DNA from: Arctopsyche grandis
Taxonomy: Eukaryota > Arthropoda > Insecta > Trichoptera > Hydropsychidae
Direction: 5' to 3'
NCBI RefSeq assembly: GCF_051622035.1
Contig: NC_135365.1
Span: 22,339,501-22,403,500, forward strand
DNA length: 64,000 nucleotides
Shown here: positions 43,060-55,421 of the stretch, in pieces
Layout of the letters: every line of letters begins with the position of its first letter
Position numbering within the stretch: the stretch's first letter is position 1
Notes under the pieces: generated by a model
Told to the model about the DNA's origin: nothing
Seen by the model: only the letters and a program-made list of their open reading frames with translations
The model's database searches: none
Position numbers and translations under genes: made by a program

Positions 43060-45320
43060 TGTCTTTGCCTATTTGCCTATTTGAGGATAACTTGAAAACC
43101 TTTCACTTAGTCCGTAAATAAAATGGCAACTAGTCCATCGGATATGATACATATGTCAATTTTATTTCTGTTGTAAACTGATGAATTGATTGACCTTGCC
43201 TTATATATAAATATATAAATATATTTAGATTCGGTGATTATTCCGCACAAAGTGAACTCGCACACGTCACTAAAATCTCTGGCAACCGAAAATTCCATTC
43301 ATCGAAAGTTACCCGCGCGAATTATCATACTAACTAGAACTCGATTGCCTGATATTCCGTATTCGCTGTTTTCATGGCAACGATTGTTGTGTGCGTGATC
43401 GCAATGTGCGAAATAATCCGTTTAACATATATTTGGTATCAAAATGTCCTAATTTTTTTACTCGTTATCTGCTCTTATTCTCGTTAGTGATCTATTTTTT
43501 AGAAGTGGTCCGTGCCCACATGCGTCCTTTATTTATTGTTTTGTCCTACTTTTGTGCTATGAATCAATTTAAAGAACAAGAAAAATCACCTGCAATTGAA
43601 AAAAAAAATTAGCCCTGTTTCATCACATTGGATTTTTTTATTGCTTAAATGTTTTTTTATCCATTTGTAAGTTGACTGTAAGTTGAAATTTTCATTAATT
43701 TTGCGGTTGCTCCTTCGGGTCTATAATTAAGCAAGTTAATTTTACTTTATCTGTCATTGAAATGAAAATAGCCGTAATAAAAGAGATTCAGGAAATTCCT
43801 CATATCTTTAGTGGTGATTAAATTGAGTCGATTCACAATGTGAATGAGAACCAAATATTTCTCGATCTGGTAAATATCTACGATTTGTTCTTATGCTTTT
43901 CGTGCATACAAAAGTCTAAATTGGTATCCCGGCTTGTGTTAGTTTTTTTCTCTCGTGTCTCACCTGGAATCAATTTCGCTCTCGATTTTGTCGTGCCCAA
44001 AGTATTTACTGTGTGTACACGGCAAATTGCGACCTTCGCCTCAGAGCTTTAATAGCTGCGGTAAAGAGCCGTCGTTTATCCGGCAAACGTGTCTGCAATA
44101 TACGTACTATTTTAGCACTTAACGATTTTCAGCCGTTTTAACCGCTGTAGACAGACGAAACGAGCCCTCTCGTCTGAAGAAAATCCAATAACAGGAAATT
44201 CCATTTCGCCTCTAAGCTCGATGGACCGGAGATGGGCAAATTTTTCCACATATGTACATATATACATAAATAATGTGTTCGAATGCGATCCAATGATATT
44301 GATATTGCCGAAAGATGCCACGTTTAACGTACATAATGTCGGAAGTTCTTCTGATGTTCAAGAATCGCGATTTTACGATTGTAATTGGGTGTATGAGTTT
44401 ATTATATTTATGACTGGATTGAAACGAACGCAAACGCACTCTGTGTGCACAAGCAAAATTTTATAACTTGTATCTTATTATGTTGTCCGCTATAAAATCG
44501 TGACCGTAAAATCCTGCGGTGTTTGTATCCAGGAGTTTGCGGTTTAATTTGTGGTCATTATTTTCACCTTTTTGCTATTTTTAATAAGGACATTGACTTT
44601 AGAACAACCGCCAATTCGAATGAGAAAGTGTTTTTATGTAGTTTTGTTCCTATGAATTACATTATTCTTTAAAAAATGTCTTTATTAGGAGTATAGCATT
44701 CATTCATACTCCAATCAACGGAATGATCTACATATGTATTCAATTTAAATATAATAAATAAATCAGAGCTTAAATCTTTATCAATATAAAGCTTCAAATA
44801 GTGTATTGATTGTTATATAAAATTAGATTGAGATAATATTTGGTTTGGTTTGATTTTGTTTGAATTGCGAAATTGCTTTTACAAAGCAAATCTTTGCTTT
44901 TTAATTTTTTTTTAGGATATAATCAAAAAGCCCGAATTGTAATTAGAAATGATTAAGATTTTAAGTGAAAGATTTCAACCAGTAAAATGTTTTGCCATGA
45001 TAAAACGAGTCGAATTTAAAAATGGATTATGTATTTTAAAAAATATTTAAATTTTTGTTAAATTTTAGTTATTTTAATTTTTGGAATGGTACTTGTACGT
45101 AATAAAAATCAGTGTTAAATTAAGTTTTAAGATAAGGATATATGTAATATATTAACGAATGCGAAAATTAATTATCTCTGTTCTTATATCGCTCTCCCCA
45201 CGCGATACTCCTAGTGGTAAGAACCACGCAAGTTCGGCACGGCATACCTAGGTTGGACTCCAGCTGTGATAGACGTGACTTTGTATCATTTTTAATTCGT
45301 ACTATCTTATAATATTATTT
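43060..45320. other. intergenic DNA, nothing firm
   Basis: Open frames are short and overlapping. At 45195-45290 a weak tRNA-like stretch (CTAGTGGTAAGAACC, then AGGTTGGACTCC) may be a decayed SINE head but lacks a proper box B. Confidence 0.35.
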
Positions 45321-45551
45321 CGACAAGTTTCTCTTACATTTCTTCAAATATAGGAATGACCGTTATCGACCACCGTCAAACCTACATATGTACATACAAC
45401 AATACAAAAATAACATATCACCGAAAAACTTCAGGGGGTGAGTTTTGAGAAGGATCACGTGGTACAGACTAGGCATGTTATCGTTTTTTCGCATTGCAAA
45501 ATTATCTAGAAAAAAACTCGTGCCATGTACCACTCTGTATGTCTGCACCTA
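45321..45551. mobile_element. Harbinger-like MITE, decayed copy H7
   Basis: CGACAAGTTTCTC, TTACATTTCTTCAAATATAG, CACCGTCAAAC and CTTCAGGGGGTGAG match the interior of H4/H5 in the same orientation, and the right end retains CATGTACCACTCTGT. Terminal repeats and target duplication are lost. Confidence 0.55.
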
Positions 45552-45767
45552 GGCACAAACATACTGAATCGTACGGTACGAGAACATTCTTGCCTCATGT
45601 CTAGAGGTAGGATAGTCACAGTGCTATCCATTGTTCCATTGTTGTAAATCCTTTGTAAAAAAGGTTCGGCAAACCTTTAACAATGCATTTACAACCTTTG
45701 AACAATACGCGGCACCTTCTGGGTCCGGTGACTACTGAGTCATGTCTCACACCAAAAGGGTTCTTTT

Positions 45768-45870
45768 CGACAAGTTTCTCCCATATTTCTTCAAATATGG
45801 GAATTACCATTATCGATCACTGTCAAACTTCTGTCAATACAAGGATTTTCTGCCTAAGTGGCATAGCATA
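45768..45870. mobile_element. Harbinger-like MITE, partial copy H8
   Basis: CGACAAGTTTCTCCCATATT, TCTTCAAATATGG and TTATCGATCACTGTCAAAC match the left half of H7, 210 bp away. It breaks off shortly before a (TA)n array. Confidence 0.5.
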
Positions 45871-45890
45871 GATCAGGCGTGCTAGCGTTT

Positions 45891-46063
<173 letters not shown>

Positions 46064-46086
46064 AAAAAAAAATGCTCTGCGTACCT

Positions 46087-46607
46087 TTCTGTGGGCGCCG
46101 TCACAAAACCGCGGGGGAAAAAATCGCTTGGACGAAACCGCGCAGCGACAACGAAAATAAATATAAAAACAAGTAATATAAATATTAAAAACATGTCTAA
46201 TGTATAACAAAAATCCGATAGAACACAGTGAAGATAAAATAAGAAACGTTTATTAATTTTGAAAGTGTGTTTTTTGATTTATTCACACTTTATTGAAACT
46301 TGAATAACAAAAATAGACATATTAAATATAATTATATGTCCTAAATTTAAAATAGTGTCGAAGGATCAGCACGAATTCAAAAGTACACTTAAATAAAAGT
46401 ACATAAAATAAATAAACGATACTTATTTTCTCATCACTGTGTTCTATCGGACTTTTATTATACATTAGACCTGTTTTAAATATTTTTGTATTTATTTTCT
46501 TGCTTATATTGTCTATATGCGTTGCGCCATTTTGTCGCTACGCGGTTTCGTGCAAGTGATTTCGTCCCTGCGATTTTGTCCCGCGCGGTTTTGTCGAGAC
46601 ACCCCTT
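46087..46607. mobile_element. 521-bp foldback element, Mutator-like
   Basis: Almost the whole element is two long imperfect inverted arms. CAAAACCGCG, then AAAATCGC, GACGAAACCGCG and AGCGACAA on the left face their complements at 46520-46600. Further in, CCGATAGAACACAGTGA faces TCACTGTGTTCTATCGG. The flanking decamers CTGCGTACCT (46077-46086) and CTGCGTATCT (46608-46617) agree at nine of ten positions. Long arms with a 9-10 bp duplication point to a Mutator-like MITE. No transposase. Confidence 0.7.
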
Positions 46608-46626
46608 CTGCGTATCTGTCTCTTTA

Positions 46627-46899
46627 GGGCGAAATCACACAAGAAGGAACACGCGGCACACGGTTTTTTAGATACTTTTAAACATGCAAAAAAAATGAGG
46701 TACGCCTTGCACATATTCCCGGCACACATCGTCCCAAAATCACCCCCTGCAGTGTTTTCCGTTAAATTTTATCCTTGTATTTATCCATGCTTGACAGTGA
46801 TCGATAACGGTGTATCGCATATTTGAAGACATGTAGGAGAACCCCCACAGCGGGGAGCCAAACACACGACGTTCCGTTCTTCCCTGTGTGATTTCGCCC
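46627..46899. mobile_element. PIF/Harbinger-like MITE, copy H6 (AAATCACACA end type)
   Basis: The ends are GGGCGAAATCACACAAG and CTGTGTGATTTCGCCC. TTA flanks both sides exactly (46624-46626 and 46900-46902). The interior carries TAGATACTTTTAAACATGC, ATCACCCCCTGCAGTG and TTGACAGTGATCGATAACGG. It is in the opposite orientation to H5. Confidence 0.82.
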
Positions 46900-47370
46900 T
46901 TACCCTCATGTGAATACTGAATACTGAACTGAATGTCGATCGAAACGTCAGAGGCCAAACTAAAACTTTCTAAAATAACTGATAGGCGTCGCTATTGCGA
47001 CTAATTAGGCGTTTAGTTATATATTGATTTACTTTGCTAAAACAGTTAAAACTTAAAGTATTAAAAATTGTCTATTCAGAGTACATATGTACGTATTGCG
47101 TTTTAATACACTGAAATGAAATACTCGGAAGTTTCATTCATATTTATAAGCATGCCTTGCATGGAATATCTTTCAGATTTTCAGCTCGCGCCATTTCGGT
47201 CCACAGTAGGCACAATCCGGAAATAGTTGTGCATTATTTGTTCGGTTATTGCTCTCGCTTTTACGACCGCGTTTATATCCGAGGAATGCATCATCGATAC
47301 GCAACGGCGGCGATGTTTAGCGGTTTGGCAAAAATGTTTCGCAAAGCGACGAGATAAAACGAAAAGTGCG

Positions 47371-47514
47371 ATGGGCTACCGTCGTCGCAGATGTCCCGAT
47401 CCAGATCCCGTCTCGAAAGGGTTGATCGGGGAGAGCTCGGCGAGGCTTAACTGGAGTCTGGATCACCGGACCAGCAGGACTGCATTCCTCGACGGTCCTT
47501 CGGAACCACCCAAG
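47371..47514 (+). CDS. candidate first coding exon, unrecognised (weak)
   Basis: An ATG opens 48 codons ending exactly at a consensus donor (CCCAAG|GTGGGT). Third positions are GC-rich, unlike the surroundings but like the sage and spastin exons. The peptide starts MGYRRRRCPDPDP and ends FLDGPSEPPK; no family recognised. Against it, one minus-strand frame is open over the same stretch, and no downstream exon was found in the next 16 kb. It could equally be a GC-rich regulatory island. Confidence 0.28.
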
Positions 47515-48119
47515 GTGGGTTTCGATTTGTAGGTGGTGTGTTTTCGGGTCTCGACGATCGCTCCTCCCTAATCGGATTTTTACAACTGCTTTCGGTTAAT
47601 TTAAACGAGGGTTAAACCAACTGAGGCGGATGGTCTTTGAAGTCGCCGGTGAGCGGTCGCAAGAGTGATCCGAGCTGCTCTTTGAAAGACAAAATATTTT
47701 TCATGGTTCGGGGCTATACGAATTTATACATTCGAATTGCGGTTGAAAAATGTGGTGAATGCAGGTATAAAAAAAATGTATTAGAATTAGTTATACAGCT
47801 GGAAGTCGTACTAATTTGTGCCATGAATAATTTGATCTTTTCTCATTAATTTGCCCATTTTGCATCATTAATATTTATTTCATTTTAGACTATTGAAATT
47901 CTTATACATGTATGTATGTAGGCATGCCAAATACGTATGTAAATATGTATGTACATATGTAAAACGAAGTAAAAAGTATGGAATATTGACAGTAACTATT
48001 TTTATAACTAATAAAACTCATCTTTACTAGTGACTCCGTTATTTCTTCTTATTTGCCATGTCATTATGAGATTTCGGGTAAATTTCAGTGTCTTTGAAAA
48101 TAACAATAGATCACTCCAT

Positions 48120-48515
48120 TAGAGACTTGCGAGTGACTGTTTTGCCCAAGCGTAGTTGCTCGTAGTCACTCTTGGTCACCCAAATTGGGCAGCCAGAAGC
48201 GACCAAGAATCCGTTCCCTAATATCGAATCGAACAACAGTGTTTTTACTATGGGGTCACTGGTAATTGACCACCGAGTGTGGCACCCATCAATAAAACGC
48301 TATACATTTTGAGGGTTCGCGACGGTTGCTTAAGTAATAAAATCATTGTAACCAGACCCAATGCCGGCAACCGATATCGCTGGACGGTTGACTTTAAGAC
48401 TTGTGAAACCGGTGAGTTGCCTGGTGTGGCATTCTCCATACAGCTGTATACATTTGTTCTGGTCGCGCCCACAGTCACAGTCACCCCCACCGAGTTGCCC
48501 GCAAAGACTCCCGGT
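48120..48515. mobile_element. DNA element 'X', copy 3 (reverse orientation)
   Basis: The reverse complement of copies 1 and 2: AGAGACTTGCGAGTGACT, AAGCGTAGTTGCTCG, CACTCTTGGTCACCCAAATT, GCTATACATTTTGAGGG, AATAAAATCATTGTAACCAG, GGTGTGGCATTC and ACATTTGTTCTGGTCGCG in order. Both ends are present here and form imperfect inverted repeats. It lacks the palindromic and Harbinger-like neighbours of copies 1 and 2. Confidence 0.65.
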
Positions 48516-48643
48516 GTGGTCGGGCTCTTAGTGTTCAAAGAAATAGAGCAAACAACAATGGAAAAAATTACATTTTCCATGATGCCATTACGGTTTGCCT
48601 CCGAGTGACACATATTGCAATAAAATTGTACATATATACATTT

Positions 48644-48905
48644 TTAAATTATAAATTTGAAATCATATATAAAAAGTGTTAGCATAGTAGGTAGAATTTA
48701 AGATAGTTTTGCTAATTTAGTGGGGTGTCCGTATCAACTATGAAATCAGATGAATTGGCAAACTCTGTTTGGAAACGATCGATTTTGAGCCACAAATATC
48801 CAAGTCTAATACAGGAATTCTTTCAAATAAATTATTTTCAATCGAGGTCAACCTAGAGCTCGAGCCCGGGAACCTCTCGGTGGTTAGCATTAACGAAACC
48901 ACCTG
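48644..48905 (-). mobile_element. SINE copy S6 (tail type C)
   Basis: Reverse orientation: ATAAATTTGAAATCATAT at the 3' end, then GAATTGGCAAACTCTG, GAAACGATCGATTTTGAGCC, AATATCCAAGTC, and a tRNA-like head with CCCGGGAACCTCTCGGTGG and TTAGCATTAACG. Confidence 0.75.
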
Positions 48906-50690
48906 TAAATGTTAGTTATATACATAGTTATGTACATATATAATACAAAATTTAGTCAATTAACTTAAATGCAATATCCTTTAGATTTTGCGAATGTATG
49001 TACATATTTATACATATTTACTTGCTATGAAAGTGGTTTATCGTGGAAATAGTTTACCTATGAAAGAATCAAACTATCAAGTCTTAAATTTAATCCATCC
49101 ATAAAATTCAAAATAAAATGTTCAAACTTAAGTGTTATATCGTTGGGAACGAATTTTAATATAAGATTGATAATATTAACGGGTTTGAAAATCGATCAAC
49201 ACTTACTTTTTGATTTAATGTTTGATGTTGCTCACTCCTATTAACAGACTTCGTTTCACGAAATGAAGTCTGGCTCTCATAAATGAGATCTAATCATCAT
49301 ATTTGTCATTAATTAATTTTATTGGCGATGCATTCATCGTAGTACATATTTCCTGATCACGTTGCTTTCGAACGAGTCGACCGTTTATAGTATCTATAAC
49401 ATTTCGATCAATTTACCACATATAAAATCAACTATGCACGTATAGAATTGACACGAGTCGTCTCTAAAAACATTTATTAAGACTCGTAGCAATCGAACGC
49501 GTCCATAAAATACAGATCGTTAATCGTTAACGCGCCCATAGTTTAACGGCTGAAAACGAGCATAAAATTTCGTATTAGAAGATTCGAAACGCACGAGTTA
49601 GAGGTGTTAGGTCGTTAGATTTAGTAAACGTTCTAATGAGCGATTGGATTGAATCGTCGAAAGCAATATCACTGAAGACAATGGCATATTAAAGTGGGAT
49701 CGTATTAGCATGCATGACTCGAAAGAAGTGTTGAGTGGTTGATCGGTGACGAATCATCTACCATTTGACCCCAGAGGCGTACATATCAATCAATGGTCCA
49801 GTTTAATGTCCGCGCGGACCAATTGTTGCATTTGAATGTGGTAATTAATTTGACGCGTCTGTCAAGTTATCCGCTTGAACCGATTGTAGGGGTTAATTGT
49901 TACTTTTTTTTGTGATGTGGGTAATGATAATGGTGTGCTGTATAGGGTGCGACGGTTGGGGTTGTCGTTAGAATTTTGATTTGAGAGGTTGTGGATGATT
50001 TTTTTTTAGAATTCGGTAACCATGTAAGAAAATATATATATATATACAGGAATTCAATTATGTGTTTTTTTTTTGATACTGAAAAAATATATTTTGTATA
50101 TCTTACAGTGAAACGGATATAACAATAGAATTACAAATTCACTTCGAAAAGGGGCATTTTGAACTATGTATCTATGTAGTTGCAAACTATAGATGGAGGA
50201 TGAAAATTTAAAAATTTAGATGTAAAAGCTTATGTATGTGATGTGTTATCAATGATAACATACGATAATATATGTAATGTGCTATCTGACAGGATGAAAA
50301 GAAAATCGTGATAGGAGGAAAATATCATACATATGTACAAATACATATTTAACGTACATAACGCAAACGTTTAAAATAGAAATTTTGGTTTGCGGTCTTG
50401 TTAGGTTTTTTAAAATAATTTATTTAATTTTGACCTATTATAGAAATATGACGGTATTCTGAGGTTTTCCTATTTGATAACGTTTTTCCTTGTAAGGTAA
50501 GAGTCTACTTATGGTGAAGCTTTATAAATATGTAAGATATTGCGGTTTAACTACGTGACATGTTTAGGATTAGATTTCGGAAAGTATGTACATATTTATG
50601 TATATACGTATGCATATTTAAATATTTGCGTCCGAAGATCCGACATCGTATATTGGCATATATGTATATGTAGGTACATATTCACGTGTA
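48906..50690. other. intergenic DNA, repeat-poor
   Basis: No gene seen. The part 49260-49900 is free of repeats, less AT-rich, and holds several CATAAAA/TTTATTA and CGTTAACG-type sites; it is a candidate enhancer region on composition alone. Confidence 0.3.
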
Positions 50691-51550
50691 TATGGACTTT
50701 TTCAATTCCCGGGACACGGGACGGAGCCCGGGATCGTTCCCTGGATTCTCGGGATCCCGGGACAGATGTCAAGAAATCATTTTTTTTTTAAAGTTAATAT
50801 ATTTTTTATTAATAAAAAAAATATTTATTTATTTACAAAATATAAAAAAAGTAAACAATACATAATATATCTATTAACTGGAAAAATGTAATTGTAATTG
50901 TAAAATGTAATTGTAAACTTATTTAAAGTAGGTTCTTAAAAATACTAAAATATTTAAATGAGATTCCGAAAGCCTATTTCTAGATTTGGTACAAAGTTTA
51001 CAAAGTTTCTTCCATTGTGGAATCGTCAACACAAGAAGAATATACTCGCTTCATAATAGTTTCACCGTAGGACCTACATTCGCTTTTATTACAACATTTA
51101 AAGAAGGTTTTGTTCGGTATAAAATTAGAATTATTAAAAATTTGTGTTAAAAAATCAGTTTTAGGCTTCTTCTTTCTTCGATTTTAATTTTCAATTCTCG
51201 GAATAATTCATCGGTAAGGTCAAGTCCTTCCGTATTGAGATTTTCCAAAAATAGAATTACAAGAAACGATTTGGCTAAACGCACAGAAACATTATGGTCA
51301 TTAAATTTCCACTTTCGGGGAATGCGCTGTACTTGCTGTTAAAACGACAAACCCTTGAGAATATTTTACTATTATTTTTGTATTTGAATTATTATTTCCC
51401 TTCGTGCAGTCGTGAAAATGTTGTGTATCCCCAAGATTTTTTAAAATCTAATTCCCGGGATTCGAGATAAGAATTCCGGGACACGGGACAACAAAAATTC
51501 CGTGAATTCCCGGGGATGTCTGTGCCGGGTCGACCCGGGTCAGAAACCCT
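50690..51550 (-). mobile_element. hAT-like relic with CCCGGGA-rich ends
   Basis: Both ends are dense in CCCGGG motifs in inverted arrangement (AATTCCCGGGACACGGGAC on the left; GGACACGGGAC and CCCGGGGATGT on the right, which ends GGGTCAGAAACCCTA). On the minus strand between 51170 and 51320 a frame reads WKFNDHNVSVRLAKSF, then LENLNTEGLDLTDELFREL, protein-like and probably a transposase remnant. Outer limits and target duplication are not resolved. Confidence 0.5.
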
Positions 51551-51960
51551 AAATTATCGACGGATTGTTTTTTTTTAAACCGAAAACGCGATACGTTATT
51601 CGAGGCAAAAAGGGTCCACTTTCGCCATCACGCATCTTCGCGTATATCGTGTGCGAATTTGCCGACCGTTGGTGAGTTTTTCTCGGAATTTTCCCCCGAC
51701 TTTTATTTACGTCAACACGCCAGAGCGGGTCTAAGCGTTTCGTCCACCAGAGTTCGAGTGTAAACTGTCCGTTGTTTTGTTTATCGGAGTCGGCGATTGA
51801 GTAACTCGGGATGAAAGGAAACTTTTTTTGTGAACTCGTTTCGAATTTGCGCAAAGTTCACGATGGGTGTTGCAAGTGGGCGGTCGAGCTCGATACTGAC
51901 CAACTTTAACCGTTTTCAGACCGACTATTGCATCTGTGGCTTCTATCTATTCTTCGATCT
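51551..51960. promoter_or_regulatory. GC-richer island, function unknown
   Basis: Richer in CG than its flanks, with a 100-codon minus-strand frame (51549-51854) that has no ATG start and no recognisable motif. Listed because it resembles the islands at 41630-42420 and 47150-47550. Confidence 0.25.
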
Positions 51961-52378
51961 GGTACAGAGGGGCTTAAACTCTTAAAAAATTTCTTTTTGT
52001 TCCTACTGGATTTTTAGCTTTGTTGCTTTATCAATAAAATGTGTTCATTCTCTTGGTAATGGTATGTTTGAATTTGGAAATACTTTATTTGCTATAAATT
52101 AAGGATGGTTGTAGGTAGATCTCTGGTTTTTAGTTACATCTGTCATATACTGATATCTATAGTAGTTACATATGTAACATTTAGAGTTGTGCTAATTTGT
52201 TTCTTTCTTTTAGACATGCTGGTTTGGAAAGAAGTATGGAGATTGTGTAAGAATGCACATTTGGTGATTTCTTGCTTGAAATCTTCTCTATTAACACAAG
52301 AATTTGAGATTTTTGACAGCTAATCATACTCATGTATAAAAGGAAATACATTTAACCAATTAATTATACATACATACA
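51961..52378. other. AT-rich intergenic DNA, nothing recognised
   Basis: No gene or repeat supported. Confidence 0.45.
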
Positions 52379-52840
52379 GCCAGCAGTATGGCTCGGTGGT
52401 TGCGTTTATGTTTAGTACCGAGAGGTTGCCGGGTTCGATCCGTGCAAACCTTTAATACTGCTGGTCAGATTTGGATATTTGTGACTTCAAGTCGATCGTT
52501 TTTTATCAGAGTTTGCCAAATTTATCTGATTTCATTGTTGAAATGGTTCCTCCATCAAATTGGCAAAAATCATCCTACCCGTTATGTCACAAATATCTGA
52601 ATTTGATTTATGTACAATACGTAAAAAAATATGTACAAGTCTCAATCCATAGTTGTCTCTATGGATTAATTAATTATTAATTTCGGGTTCGTCAGCCTTT
52701 CAAAATACAGCAATGTATGTAATTAATGCTGCAATGTTTTTAATTAATTGTCTAGGGAGGCGCATTGGGGTCTACCTTTTAGGCCTTACTGGTATATATT
52801 ATATGTATGTAAAAAATAAAAAATAAAATAAAATAAATAA
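52379..52840 (+). mobile_element. SINE copy S7 (tail type B, full length)
   Basis: The best-preserved head in the window: GCCAGCAGTATGGCTCGGTG, GTTGCGTTTATG and GGGTTCGATCC (box B). The body has CTGGTCAGATTTGGATATTT, GTGACTTCAAGTCGATCG and TATCAGAGTTTGCCAAATTT. The 3' end runs CATTGGGGTCTACCTTTTAG, GCCTTACTGG and an AAAATAAAATAAATAA tail. Confidence 0.85.
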
Positions 52841-52924
52841 GACCTTAGTATTATCAATACAGCCATGCCTTCAAGTATATTTGAGGAAACATAGCTATAA
52901 ATTACTGGCTATATATATATAGTT

Positions 52925-53250
52925 CTTGCGGAATTGAGTTTCAATGTTTCCAGCCAACTCAGGTATATTAGAAGCCTTAGTTTGTTATCTTCTTCTGTGG
53001 CATGTACCAATTTGATGGTTTCGTCGCCTGTTGCTATGGGCATCAATCTCCTGAACCAAATGTCTGATTTTTTAAATTTAAAATATACTGATCTGGTTGA
53101 GCCATTTTTTAATTTGAGATTCTTTGTTTTTTATCTTATATTGTTTTGTATTCATATTTATTCTTGTACCATTTTTTTGCTCAGCCTTGGTGACCACTAG
53201 GTGCAATTCTGTAATCTCACTATGAAAATTGTAAATAAATATGTACTTAT
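52925..53250 (+). mobile_element. LINE 3'-end fragment, copy 2
   Basis: An 88-codon frame ends ...IFLLSLGDH and is followed by CAATTCTGTAATCTCACTAT, GAAAATTGTAAATAAATA. The reverse complement of 17690-18060 and, for the last 130 bp, of 57735-57880 matches. The pattern of shared 3' ends with varied 5' limits is that of truncated non-LTR insertions. Confidence 0.5.
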
Positions 53251-53303
53251 ATATATAAATATGTAAATATATGTATATAAATATGTAAGTACAAACATAT
53301 TAA

Positions 53304-53600
53304 CTAGCAGTAGTGGTCACGAGTTCTATCCCGTATGGTGCTGGCCAGACTTTAGATATGTGACTCCTAGGTCGATCGTTTCCTATCAGAGTTCGCCAAT
53401 TTATCCGATTTCATTGAAACGGTTCCAACAAATTGCAAAAGCCTCTCCTATTCCTTTCGCAATTCTAGTTATTCAGCATCTCGATCTTCGCTTGTTAGAA
53501 AATTTTGCGAAAATATGTCCATTGATGTTTCTGTGACATACTCATCGCGTTGGAGCAATCTGTTAGACGAGTGTACATGATTGATTGAATAAATAAAATA
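53304..53600 (+). mobile_element. SINE copy S8 (tail type A)
   Basis: CTAGCAGTAGTGGTCACGAG and a box B-like GAGTTCTATCCC form a reduced head. The body has CTGGCCAGACTTTAGATATG, CTCCTAGGTCGATCGTTTCC, TATCAGAGTTCGCCAATTTA. The 3' end has CATACTCATCGCGTTGGAGC and GACGAGTGTACATGATTGAT with a short AATAAATAAAA tail. Confidence 0.78.
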
Positions 53601-55421
53601 TGTTCATATTCTGTAGCGACGAAGCTTAGTTAGAGTGTGAATCTTTATTTGAAGTGCATTCCGTTACATATTTATTATATGTAGCTTTAAGTCATACGAG
53701 CTCATGATCTACTAGTATGATTTAAAGTGCTTTTCACTAGTGAATTTCATTTCTGTCTAGTTTTAGAGGGTTGAATATTTGCATTTGTGCAAAATAGGCA
53801 AGGTGAGGCTTGTGGCTTAGTCACAATATTAATATTTGGTCATTACATATTTGTATATAGATATGTACGTGTCCTCGCATATACGCTTCTCAGTCCTCGG
53901 AATAACGAAATCAAAAATAGTCCTTTTGTTTGAACTGCTTGCGTGTTGATTTTTCTTCGACAGTTGTTTAAAGCAAACTTAAAACGAGCTAATGTTGGTT
54001 TTTATTCAATTGAACATTATTTGAATAAAAATTTTCAGAAAATTATATCATTTGTTATGTGGATATATCGTACGTAAAGGAACTGTAGCTAGTTTTTTCG
54101 AATTTTTCAATTATGTTTGAAACAAAAAAATATTCAAGGATTTTCTCGTATATTTCTGTAAATTTATCAATAGGTAGTGTTTATGGTCTTTTGTTGATTA
54201 ATTATTACTTTAATAATAACAAATGTCAATATGTTTGTACTGTTTTATGTGTAAATCTTCTAATGTAATATTTATATAATGCATGTGGAAAAAATAGAAA
54301 AAAAACCGTATGGAAACATAAAATAAATATTACGTAAAAATCGGTGAAACGTTAATATGAAAAGTAAACGCGAATCATAGCCACTAATGTGAAATGCAGT
54401 ATGCATTCGAATGTGCGTTTTATATATATATTTTTTTAAATAAATTTAGCGAATACGTGAAATTTTTAGCAAGTTCTTAATAATTAAACTAATGACTGCA
54501 TAAATTCCGAGAAAATTAATTTGAATAATCATTTTCGATTTTCCGCTTTCGGTTTAATAGCGAAAATTCGCCCGAAGAAATCGGCTAATATCTAGTTTTC
54601 GACGACTTCCTGCAAACTTCTTCGAATTAAAAATACAATGTTTACACAGACTAGAACGCCGGTTAATGGTTAACATAAAATCCAAATGTTAAACAGAAAC
54701 AAACCCCGAATATATCTATTATAATTGTGCAGAATCCAGATCCGTCACTCATTTCGAACGCATAAAAGAGCCCACGAAGTGATGAAAGAATATGGCAGTG
54801 TTGTTATTATTTCACCGCGCGTTTGTTTTTATAAACCGTTTAAAATGTTGAGCAATGATGTTGAGCTTGATTGAAATAAATTTGAGCGGTATTGTATCAT
54901 CGGTCATCGGTGTCATATTTTGCATGCCGGATTATATACACAAATTTGCGGATTCATCGCGATGCTGCGAAATTTTGAGGATGGTGAGTTCATTGTTTGG
55001 CTTTCAGTCGATGAAAACTTTCACACTAGTACATACATATGTATAGTTTTGATGAGCTAATGCTTGGCGATCATAAAAATGTATTTACACAGCGTGCAAT
55101 TTTAAGTTCTTATACAAACATGCGTGTCGGGTTGCCAGTTACATGGTGGTTTAACCAAAGGTTTCTAAAGTGTTTTTCAAATTTAGTTTGTTTGTTTTGT
55201 ATTCAACTTCATCATGGTGCTTTCACATCAATGAAAAAATAAAAAGATTACAATTATGTATTGCATTTATTGTAAAAATGCATTGGCTGTTCGTTTGAAT
55301 GCGACCTTTCATTGATAAGGATAACACTGTTCGACACGAAAAAGGGTTCAGAGACGAGATATGACTTTTCTTATAGATCTATGTACATATGCCCAGTAAA
55401 CACGAATCTGGTAATAAAAAA
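53601..55421. other. intergenic DNA, nothing firm
   Basis: No gene supported. A 63-codon frame at 54855 has a good donor within it (GGATG|GTGAGT) but AT-biased composition and no partner exon. Confidence 0.4.

Noticed and set aside
45195-45290. tRNA-like segment with GGTTGGACTCC
   Set aside because: Box B is degenerate and I could not fold acceptor and anticodon arms; at most a decayed SINE head.
48248-48613. Open frames of 109-121 codons on both strands
   Set aside because: They lie over DNA element X copy 3, and the homologous copies at 6046 and 9120 do not keep the frames open.
54855-55046. 63-codon frame with an internal GTGAGT donor
   Set aside because: Hydrophobic, AT-biased composition and no acceptor partner; not enough to call an exon.
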